Shown: piece after piece, positions 13,201-25,200 of the stretch | Layout: each line of letters opens with the position of its first letter | Position numbering within the stretch: the stretch's first letter is position 1 | Notes under the pieces: generated by a model | The model's input: only the letters and a program-made list of their open reading frames with translations | Told to the model about the DNA's origin: nothing | The model's database searches: none | Source: Strongylocentrotus droebachiensis | Taxonomy: Eukaryota > Echinodermata > Echinoidea > Camarodonta > Strongylocentrotidae | Assembly: GCA_035222895.1 (NCBI GenBank) | Contig: JAVYIG010004970.1 | Location: 1 to 64,000 of the forward strand | Direction of reading: 5' to 3' | DNA length: 64,000 nt | Made by a program: the position numbers and the translations under genes

Positions 13201-16200
13201 ACCCTTATGTGTTGGAGGCATAAAAACTGATGAATGATGGTGACTCGACATGCCCACTCTTCAATTGTATCAGCCCACTATATACATAAACTTACGAAAT
13301 GCACTTTCTTGACCCGTTTCAGGGGAGGATGTTGATCAGGACTCTTGGATTCTGGGGAGTCGTAAAGTGGCGTATCCAAACTGGGCTGGGAAGGGCTTTG
13401 TCTGGGACTCCACTCACTTCCTGTTACATAAGAGAGATCTGAGCAGTCATCTAAGGAGAACACTGATGGGCTTCTTGTCGACGTTGCTGCTTGTTCCATG
13501 CTTTGTTGATTTGCAGCATGATACTACAATAAATAAATGAAAAATAATTGAACTTTCAATGCACATGTAAATGACTGATTATTCTTTACATTATTAATGA
13601 CACAAACAGCCCCAGGTTAGACTTTAGTATCAAGTTTATTCCTTGAAGGGGAAAATCATTCTCACTGTTTCTGTACCCTTGTCCTATTTAAAGCAAACCC
13701 ATAATTGAAAAGTGGTCACTCATGAGCCGAAGCTTCTTCAGTACATCTATAATATAATAATATCAGTTAGGAACTTTCACTTTAGGCAGGAACATGCATT
13801 GGTAAAAAATAGCACATTTCCGGGGCCTCAATGAAGTCATATTGTAGAAAAACTTGGCATGAGTCATGGTACATTTAAGAAATTACAACATAATATGAAT
13901 GAATGCAAATATAACAGACACATTTTCAGATACAGAAACAATGAAGTTAATAACGAGTTTAAAAATTCAAACCAGATATTTACTGTAAAATTTTCATTGG
14001 AATAATCAAAATTTGTTAGCAAGTCAGTACAGATCGATCAAGGTTAGCTTCTTAGCTATTTTTTCAATCAAAATGTGTAGAATGATACACTAAGAACTGA
14101 TTCATAGATATAATTGTAATTGGAATAACAGTTTCTTTCTTTTGCTTTGTTTTGGTTCTGTTCTCTAAGACAAAATTTGCAAGTGCACCTGTAATGTCTA
14201 GTTGTAAAAATATATCACTTGCTTGCAACGGGTTGCCTACACGTACCTTCTTGTTCCTAGATGAATGAATGGTGCACCACAATATACAAGCAGCGCCCTC
14301 TTCCACTATACGACTGGACAGCATTGACTGGCCTGTGATCAAACAGGTCACACCATTCAACAGCAGCTAATTGTGCTTCCTCTCTGCCCACCTGTACTGC
14401 AAATGCTTCAACATGTCTGTTGAAGTACAAGGTCTGATACAGCCGAAGGAGCAGATACAACTTTTCTTGCACCACTACAATATGCTGAACACGTCCAAAC
14501 GTGGGTCCATCATCATCAGTCCAATATAGAAGTACATCAACACCGGCCCGGAACTCATATCCATGAATGTCCACTTTCCCAGCAACTGTAACTTCGGTTC
14601 CCCTTCCACAGTTAATTTGTTTGCAAAGTGCCTCGATCATCATCAAGTAGATCACCAAGCATTGCTGCAGCTTGCTGTGACACATTGATATCTTGGCTAT
14701 CCAGTGACTGATTTGATAATGACCTGTAGCACCGTGCCATTTGGTATCTGTTAGCCAATGTTTTGACAATGTTTTGGTAGTTGCAAGATACACTGGCAAT
14801 CTGCTTGAAAGGTCTGTGCATTGCTTCAAAACGCAATGCTGAATACTGGGTCAGTGGCCCAAGGTGTTTCAGTGCACGTGGGTAATGCACAAGAAAGTGC
14901 TGCTTCGGAGTTAGACTAGCTTCAGGGTAGAGCTGCATGAAGAGCCTGTGGTGATCATCAATCATTGCCTTCAGGACATAGATGGCAGACTTACTGATAC
15001 TGGGACTCATAATGATTTTGAAGATGTCAATGATTGACAGTAAGAGTTCCCACTCATCACACATCTCATCAATCTTGTCTCCTAACATGAGAGGGATGTT
15101 GTATGCAAGGCACGTCATCTGTGCTGATGTCTGTCCACTGGCAGAATATGGATTCTTCAGTGATGCCTGCCTGATTGGGCTTGGTCTGTTTTTGCGGTCC
15201 ACAAAGCCAAAATTGAATGAGGATATTCTACTGTTCACCTCATCCAGTGTTATGAAACCCTTCTGAACAAGTTTACTCAAAACAAGGTGCATTTCCAGGG
15301 GCAAGACTCCCTCTGTAAAATCATGCATTACATCTGGACATAAGTTTTGGGTGGAATGGTAGTAAGGCAATTCATTCAAAACTGTTGCATGCTTCAAGCC
15401 AGATTCTGACAAGGGCTTTTGAAGATCTGTATCATAGTTTATTTCATCACGGAGATATTGGGCATCCTCTTTTGGCTGTTTCTGAAGCAACGAGCGATGG
15501 CCTCTACAGAATCTACAGTAATAGTTGGCACGGAAACAGGTTGTACATCCCAGCATGGCATGAATGCCAAGATTGTCCCCTACAACTTGGAATAAGTAGG
15601 GTTTGACCCTACCCTCAAACTCTTTGCACTTGATAATGAGTCCATCAGTCCACATCTGCTGCAGATCATCCTTGATTACCTTCAAAACTTCTGAGATGCC
15701 ATATTTACTCAAAAGCGGAGATGTGATCATAGCTGTGAGCATGATATTTTCCAGCCTAGCCTGGTATTTCCTGGGAAGGGATAACACACTTGTATAAAAG
15801 GCACTTACCTTGTGTTTGCCGCGTTTTGACCCAAGCGGATTGGCTGTCTCAAACTCATCATTGTACAACAATAGAGGCACTAAGAATTCACAATCTTTTC
15901 TAGCAGTAGCATCCTGCCTTTTATAATAGTGACCATCTTTGAATGAATACAAAACATCATTATCTTTTGATCCTTTTTGAGACAGTATGGCGTTCATTAC
16001 TCCTGGTCGCTCTAAGTATTGTTTAATAGTGTCAGCTAGTGGTATATATTGAAAGGTTTCTTTTTGTGTGCTTTGCAGTGGATCACCTGTCTTTTGATCA
16101 ATTTTTGGTTTTAAGCAAGTTCCCAACAACACCTCACAAGGCTGAATGAAATCACCTTTCTCAGAGAAATATTTTTTCTGTTGAGTATCTGACATGAGCT

Positions 16201-19200
16201 CTGAAAATGGATTCTTTGAATTATCGAATACATCTTATATCAGATCTCAGCTCACTGTTAGCTGCATATTGTGGCTCACTTAAGATATCCATCACATCCT
16301 GTTGCACAGTTTGTAACACAGAAATAACCAAATCTTGTGCTGTTTGAATGACCTTGTTGGTGTGTGAAGCAGGCACATTAGTCCTTGCCCTGAGTTCTGC
16401 TACAAAGTTTGCTGCAATATCAGGTAGTCTCTCTGTTTGCGTTTCAAAAGAGACATCTTCCTGCTCACTGCTTTCTCCAACAAACAATGCCTTTTCCTGG
16501 TGCAGTTGTTCCAAATTCCCTTCAGTGTTGTTATTCTTTCCTAGAACAGATCCTTCATAACAGGTTTCACTTTGGTGATCTGGAACTGCTTTTGTAGTTG
16601 TGCTTGACGTCTTTATCCGTGCAGCGTGCTTTGAAATGAGATGTTTTCTATATCCCGATAATGTACGAAATGTTAGTCTACATGCCCCTTGCATGCATGT
16701 TATACTTACATTTTTTCCCCTGGTTGTTGTATGTGTGTATTTTAAATGATGGAATAGGCAAGAAATACCCCCTAATTAAATCAAGACACTGAAAGCATCT
16801 GTAACTATCCATAGTGAGATATTGTGCCACATCTAGGGCCTACCTCTGCACGCCACCCAGCGAGAAACTTCAATCGAGGTCCAATCTTGGGTATGAAGGA
16901 TGTGATTATACTTTCACTTAGAAGGGGAAGGGTTTCCACATCAACTTCATTTTCTGGAGAAGAAGAGGGAGAGATTGATAAATAAGGCTTAGTGCAGCAT
17001 AAACTGATTGTTTTCATATAATACCACAAACACACGTATGGTTGCGCAAATTAAAACAAAATTATATGTTTTAGATAATGATAAGCTGTAAACATTTGCT
17101 CATGTTCCAGCTAAAATATCTTCCATTTTGAATAAATCGCATAATCAATGTTTTCTTATTCCACAAGGGTCTATGAAAATCTGAATTTTCAAATGCGATT
17201 TTCTCGAAAATTTGGGCTTCGTATAGAAAATACTATATACTATAGAATCATACCAGCGAATTGTATCAACTAATTGCTATTTATTTTCAGGTGATGTTAC
17301 TAACATCCACACAATCAAATTAAGAATGGAAACCTTTTCTAAAGTCATACTAGTAATCACCTTAGTTTAGTCAAATTGTGCCTAATTTTAACAATGTAGG
17401 GGCCTATTTAAAGTATAAAGATTAGTTGCATCAGCAATGAATTTGATTTCAAAGAAAGTCATTCAACTTACCAAATGAATCAGAATGATTTGAGAGTTAG
17501 CATAGAGGTCAATGTATGCTGATTGGTTAATTAACATTACTAATTCATTGATAATCATATGTGTCTTCTCCATGTGCACTGTCATGCCTATTACTTCAAC
17601 TTTAAACTGCCATACCGGTAATTGTTTTTTTCAACCTTTTGCGGCTGCCATGATATTGTCTGCATTAGTAGCCATGTTTCTCAGCTTTAGTATGACAAAT
17701 AACCTAGCTTTATCTGACCAGGGTTTCTCAAAAAGTCTAGCACTCAAGCCTTTCACAAGCCACTTTACAGTACCATACAACCATATATAAATTCTAGTGT
17801 GTTCCCTTGAATAGAGGCAACTGACAATTGTTTATCCTAGAAAAGATAATTTGTGGTGTTTAATAATTCTTTTGTACAGCTTATTGTTCAGTGGTGTGAA
17901 ACATTACAAAAATGCATGTGCTGGAACATTTCACTGATATGAAGCAAAATAGGAGAGTTAATCCTGTACTAACGAATGTCCAAAATCGAATCAGTTCGTT
18001 GGCTTTGCAACTTGCAAGATACATGTACACATGTACATGTCCCAAGTTTGGATGGTTATCCGTCCATCGGTTCTAATGATTTCATTGAAATCTGGACATG
18101 TAGTCAAATAGTGTACAATTTTGTGGGCATAATTTGGTGGCTTAAGCATCTGTAATTTGTCCATATTTAAAAATTGTTTTCAGAAAAAGATATTTAAAAA
18201 TGAGAAAAAATGTACCCATGTTAAAAATTTTGCCCATTCGTGTACTACAGCGAGGTCACTGCAATTTCGAAAACCACCACTGCCTCTTGGTTTTGAATTA
18301 GGCTATATTAATATGGTCTAAAATGTGGGTCAACTGCCTTTTAGTTGTGACAAGGAATATCGCAATAGCACATAATTAATAGCCCCGTTTAAAACCAAGA
18401 GGATGTAGAGTCTATGCTCTGTAAAACAAAGTTAGGCAGATGTTACTGGGCAAATCAAAGTTTGGCACGTTTTTGTCAAATAATTTCTCCCAACCATTTA
18501 CTGTATGAAGTTACCTAATAAAAGGTCAGAAATAAGTTGGGTAGGTGTTACTTGGTAAAACTGATGTTGGGCAAATTTTGTCCAACAATTGGGTTATTTT
18601 CTACCAACCATGTAGTTACCGATGAAATAATTTGCCCAACTAGTGTCGAATATACTACGCATTATGGTGAGAATTGGGTGAATTTCCTATTGGGGTAAAT
18701 TTTGTTGGTTAAAAGTTGGGTATTTTCTTTTCATCCAACACTGGGTAAATCATGCAAAATCTTTAATTTACCCAATAGTTAGTCGGACACATACATGTAA
18801 GTGCCCTCATGTTGGGTAAAAATTGGGCACTTGCCCAACATTTTTTAGAGTGTTTGGATTTCAAAGTCCTGTAGAAAATGAAAGGGCAAAATCCTTAACA
18901 TGGCAATGGGCAAGACAAATTGTCTCACATTTTGAAATCTAGACTTCTAGATCTACAGGAAAATGAAAGATGATCTTCCACAAAATAATGTTCATAAAAT
19001 TGTACATTATTTGACAACTTCAATTTTCTGATGAATCATTCAGTTCAGTGTTGATTATTAAATATAAGTAGGCCTAGACCTAGATCTAGACCTAGACTAG
19101 ATCTAGTATAGATCTAGACTAGTAATACCAATTTCAGATAACAGAGATAATTGTTCAAAATTACACCAGTCCCACGTAGATCTACTGTAATACTATCTGG

Positions 19201-22200
19201 GTACACACCTACAAGTATGTGGTCCAATGTATTGGACCCCATACAACCCATGATCCATAGAGGGTATTGTGTTATGTATGTATTGTAGCAGGAAACAGCA
19301 CAGAAATCCAGGTTTTGGCCTTTGGGTTTTGTAAAATCTTGAACAAAATATTTTTAAATATTCATTTGTTATCTAAAATTCATGGAAACAGTACACAATT
19401 TGAATTTGATATCTATATCAATCAAATATTAGTTTGGATTAGTAACACATGCATTAAAAGAGCAAATTTGAGGCAAAGTTTAATAGACCAATTGAATTGA
19501 AGCGTATTCATTAACCATTGCTGAGGCATATAGAACTAGTCTACATGTTGCCCATGTGTTATGGATATGGGAACAAGTCTACAGCAAGTACCTGTTGATC
19601 ATGTTCTAAACTTCTAATCTCAATAAGATGTGAACGTACCTTCTAGTATCTTTAACACTGACGGACATCCCCACCTTTGAACGATTTTGGTGAGAGGGTC
19701 TGTGAACCCATCTTCACTTGAACTATCTCCGCAGCAGTTGTCGAGCTCCATTTTTAGACCCTCAGGCTCTAGCATGCAAGACTCCGATATGATGCGTATA
19801 CGTACGTATGGTGGTGTGACCAAAGTTCGCGCGTGACCTAAGTTCGCTATCTCAACAAATCAGTAAGATTACGAAAATCTGATATCACCAATGGAAAGAG
19901 GAACATAAAATTACCCTGAAGGGAAATTTTCTTTGGAATTGGGTACAAAATTGTGAAAATATTGACAAAAGATCGGCAAATTTTGCAATATTTTGCGTCC
20001 GTTCCGAAAAATGATCAACTTACCGATAAGGGTCTGAAAATCTTCAATTTGAGAGCAGATTTCCTCAAAATTGTAAGTAAACAGTGGTACTAACTGATTG
20101 TATGATATCTTGCCTTGCAAATTATGATATTACCTTATTTTTGATGGATCACACTTTTTGATAAATCAACTGTAAACCCCCGTGCGTGAAGTTAGGTCTC
20201 GTTGTTTTTATGACTTTTTTAGATGCAGCGCGCACGAACGATCGGACATCGAATTTTTAGATCGCGATATCTCCGAAATCCTTCGACGATAAAATTTTCT
20301 AGTTGAACTAATCTGTAGTTAAAAACTTCGCCGTCCCTTTGGTAATAATTGAAATCAATAAATTTGTGTAGAATATGAGAAATCGTAGTTCGAATATCAC
20401 ATTTTGTAATATGTTCTAAAATGTCCGCGAACTTTGGTCACCCCTTCATACGTACAGGCTGCTAGTTACGTTGGTGTATCATATAGCTCGAGCTCCCGGC
20501 CCGGGACGGCCGCGCCGGTGTCGTGGCGTTATGTGTCTTATCGAAATCACGTCTGTACAGACGCATATCGCCAGGCGATGTGCGTCTTAGAGACACATAT
20601 CGCCGCATTGCACCGGCGATATGTGTCTCCTAGATCGGCGATATGAGTCTGCGATTGGCGAAAAGTGTCCACTCGATTTGTTAACGTTAATTTTCAGAAA
20701 ACTTTAAATTAAAATGTTTGCCGTATTATTTAGATGTTTTTATGTTTGAAGTGTTATGTTTGCAAGATAGTTGAGTTGCAATAGATTGCAAATATCAGTA
20801 GCAAATTTATCAGTAGCAATTTATTGCAAGTTTCTGTTGCAAGAAGCCAACTGATCGGCGTTATTTGTTCATTGATGAATGAAGAATGATACTTTTTGTA
20901 TTTGTTGTAGGCCTCAGGGGCGGCGATTTCTTTTCATGACCGGGGGGGACGAAATGCGAGGAACGAGGGAGGAGTGACGTAATGAGCCAAAACGTTTTTT
21001 GGGGGGGAGGGGAGAAAAAAATCCGCATCATCATCGCTCTTATATGTTACATGCAGGCCCCGCGGAACCGTTTTTCAAAGTTGGAGGGGGGGGGGGGGAA
21101 GTATTTGCGATCAGATAGAGCAAAGCAATTAAGTTGGGTGTAACTTTGGCGTGGGGTCCAGGGGAAAAGCCCCGGCGGGGGTCAAGAGGCGGAGCCCCAT
21201 GTAGCTCAGAGTTTTTAGGCATTTAATAAGGGTCAGATTAGCCTTTAGTCAAGGCACTCGTGCTGTATTTCCCTAAACGCGCCTGAATACATAGACTAAT
21301 CGCGCGACGACTGTGATCTGTGGGACGAGGTGCGTCAGCATCTCGGCCTTTACTAACCTGAGTGGTTGTTGTAGTTTATTTCTTTTGTTTTGTATTATAT
21401 TTCCGCTCCCGAATCAGGAGATAATTAGATGCAAAGCATCTTACCCAGAAAGCCGGCCAAACCGCCCCTTCCAATCCGACGCACCAATCAGAGTAGACGA
21501 TTCGAGAAAACTTCATGCATATTCATTATCAACATATATAATCATAAATACATTTTTGAGCGGTTACAGAACATGGCGAGCGACGAAGGAGATCTCTTAT
21601 CAAAGAGCCTTGAATATGCGGTCGAAAGGTTGAAATTATCATCTTTTAAGGAGTTACAATCAAAAGCTATAAAATCAGCAGTGAAAGGGGAAGATGTATT
21701 TGTTAATCTTCCAACGGATTATGGCAAATCTGCGATTTTTCAAGCCATTTCACTGTGCAAGGACTTCTTTGTGCGGACGACCACAGTCGCTGCCAGCACA
21801 CCATCCCCATCGGCGTCTACTCCCGAAGCTGCCCAGAGTTCGGGGGCCTACTCACACCGCACTGCACTGTCCATTGAAGTTATCGTTTCACCTCTTATTT
21901 CTTTAATGAAAGATTGTGAACCAAACTTGTCACACACAATAAAATGATATCTTCAGTTAAGTTCAGTATAAGAAATAGCTAGGAAAACTCTTGCACAGGA
22001 ACCATGCAGAATGTACTGCATAGTAGATATCTACCCTTTTTTGCACATCTATTACATTATAGACCTAAGCAGAATTACCAGAATTTGATGTCCTTTTCAT
22101 TATTTTAATTCACTTGCATGCAGCTAGCTCAGCTAGCCCTGCAAATTCAAAGCTCCATGAACGCATCGTTTTCACACGTACACAGATATTCACGTGTTGT

Positions 22201-25200
22201 ACAATAACAATTCCGACCAGCTGATCGAACCACTAGAGTCTATGCGTAGGTTAAAATGAAAAACAAGGGAACAAAATTTTACTATGAATCTACTAAAGTA
22301 GCAAAACAATAAATACCCTAGTCAATAAGTAGAATATTGTTTTTGATAAATTCATATTTTATTCGAAATTGAACTAGATATTATTTTATTTTTTTAGTAC
22401 ATTTGAATACCGATTCCCCCACAATTTCATGGACGAAGCCATTTTAAACACCGCGCGGTTAAAACAATTAGGATTGGCCACGATCATCACTAGCTGCTGT
22501 ATATGTAAGACCTCATGCATATGCACATAATGATGAGCTCCGCAATTTAGCAAAGGCCAAGCCGCTGAAGCGGCTCGGTCCAGCGATCACTGCTGTAAAG
22601 CCACACTGCGTTAGTCTATTTTCAGACCCTGCTCGGCAGACAAGCAGCGCGCGAGGCCTTGTCCAAAGGCTAGGGTCAGATGAGCATATTTTGATACCTT
22701 ATTTGTGACACTTGCATGCAGGTCACTAATCGTACTGGGGTCCAGGGGGCGAAGCCCCCAGAAGCTCAGCGGTTTTAGGCATTTAATTACGATCAGATGA
22801 GCATCCAGGGGCCGCCTTATAGGGCCCTTGGTGGGGATTAGGGGGCGGAGCCCCCGTAAGCTCAGGGTTTTAGGCTTTTGATTATGGTCAGATGACTATC
22901 CAGAGGCCCGCTTAGGGCCCTGGTGGGGTCCAGGGGGCGGAGCCCCCGGAAGCTCAGGTGTTTTAGGAATTTAATTATGGTCAGCTGAGTAACAAGGGAC
23001 AAGCCTTAGGGCCCTTAGTGAGGTACAGGGGGCAGAGCCCCTGGAAGCTTGGGGAAAATCATGCCATTTCAGTAACATTTGTAAATTAGTAACTGGTATC
23101 GAATTAGAAATAAACCACGTTTGAATTTTATCGGGGGGGGGGGGGGGGGGGACTGCCCAAAGCACGAGTGAGTGAGCATAGTGAACGAGAGGGGTCAAGG
23201 TAAATTATATTCCTTAGCAAAACTATAGTATGAAAACAAACAAAATACCTGTTTCACACTTCACTTTTCTACAATATTAATTGTACATTTTGAAGGATAT
23301 TATGCGAGGGAGCATAGCTCCCGAGCCAGAAGATTTTTGCATTTTTATTTGTCTAAACGCTGCACTCTTGGGCCCTCCAAAGCCTAACAGTGTGTTGCAG
23401 TCTTTAGTCAGTATTTGCTGTACATTATTTTTGTGTACTTTTTCAAATTTTCCGGGGGGGACGATCCCCCCCTACAAAAATCGAGGGGGGTCGTGTCCCC
23501 CCCGTCCCCCCCGGGATCGCCGCCCCTGGTAGGCCTACCTACATTTCAGGTAGTATCATATCACTAAAATGCAATTCTCTGAGAGGATGGTACTATGAAC
23601 ATTTATTCATCATGTATAAAATGTTATGTGTATGGTTTTGTATAATAAATGAAAAGTTATTCATTAAACGATATACATGTTTATTTCATATCTGATGTTT
23701 TATTGAATTTATTTGATCCTGTCAATGACATAGGGATAGTTTCTCTTGTATTTTTTTCTATTTCTACTATTTAATATTTAGTTTGATTATGTTATATTTG
23801 TAATGACAGTTCCCTTTATGTACCATGCAATATTCATTAATTTTAAATGAGAGAGGGACGTTTCAGGCGCGGATCCAGGGGGGGGGGGGCCGAGCGGGCC
23901 TTGCCCCCCCCCCCCGCAAACAAAAAAAAAACAAAAAACAAAAAAGGAGAGAGAGAGAAGGAAAAGAAGGGAAAGGGAAAGAGGAGAGAAAGGGGAAAAA
24001 AGAAGAGGAAGAAGAAAAAAAAAGAGAGAAGAAGGAGATCAGGGGGGGGGGGCAAAAGGACTTGCCTCCCAGAATGTTGCCTTCCCCCCCCCCCAATCAA
24101 AAAAAAAAAAGAGAAGGAAGGAAAGGCCGGAAAGAAAAAAGAAAAAGAGGAAGGACAAAAGAGGAAGAAGAAAAGAAAAGAAGGGGGATATCAGTTGCAA
24201 TTTTCCCGCCAACAAGTTGTGGATCGGGGGGGGGGGCAAAAGGCCCTAGCCTCCCCCCCCCCCCCCCCTCCGTTTCCGCTAAACAAAAAAGAGAAGGAAG
24301 GAAAAGGAAAAGAGGAGAGCTAAAAGGGAACAAAAAAGAGGAAGAAAAAGAAAAAAGGGAGAAAAGAAGCGGAGATCAGTTGCGGTTAATCCCGCCAACA
24401 ATGTGTGGACCATGCCCCTCCCCCCTCCCAAGCAAACCTAAAAGAGAGATAAGGAAGGGAAGGGAAAGGGAAAGAGGAGAGAAAGGGAAAGAAAAAAAAG
24501 AGAATGAAGAAAGGTAAGGGATATCAGTTGCAATTTTCCCGCCAACAAGGTGTAGATCGGAGGGGGGGGGGGGGGCTTTGGAGAAATATAATTCAAACGT
24601 GGTTTATTTCTAATTCCATAACGGTGGTTTACAAATAATGCTGAAATGAGATAATTTTCCGAGATTTTTCCTCACTTTATGCGTTTGTTGGAAAATGACA
24701 AATTCCTAAATTTACAGTCAGGCAAGAAAATGCTTCTTAAGATGCCTACATATCAGGGCCCGCGGAACGGCGGGGATCGGGATCCTCGAGCCCCCCCCCC
24801 CCCTCCCTCCCCACACTTTCTTTGAAAAAGTATATTAAAGAGAAATAGAAAGAAAGAGAGCGAGAAAGAAAAAATAGTTAACTGCCAGTGTCACATTACA
24901 ATGAGGTATCAAAATATGCTCATCTGACCATGATTAAATGCCTAAAACCCCAAGGGCTCTGCCCCCTGGATTCTACCTAGGGCCCTAAGGCGGGCCCTTA
25001 GATGCGCATCTGACGGTCATTTAATGCCTAAAACCCCTGATTTCTGGGGGCTCTGCCCCCTGGACCCCACGCCAAATAGTGTCATGCCAGTGTCACAAAT
25101 AATAAGTTATCAAAAATGCTCATATGACGGTAATTAAACGCCTAATACCCCTGAGCTTCCGGGGGCTCTGCCACCTGGACCCAACCAAGAGCCCTTAGGC

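Larger units (their letters stand above)
20915..23528. mobile_element. hAT-type element carrying a RecQ-helicase exon
   Basis: Terminal repeats CAGGGGCGGCGAT and ATCGCCGCCCCTG are flanked by an exact 8-bp duplication GTAGGCCT (20907-20914 and 23529-23536). The interior holds the RecQ exon at 21,573 and tandem GC-rich units at 22.7-23.06 kb. An 8-bp target duplication with CAGGGG-type ends points to hAT. No hAT transposase is visible, so it is non-autonomous or internally deleted. Confidence 0.82.

Noticed and set aside
23825..24517. Long Lys/Glu/Arg-rich and complementary Phe/Ser/Pro-rich frames
   Set aside because: Direct consequence of purine-rich minisatellite and G/C runs; no real protein composition.
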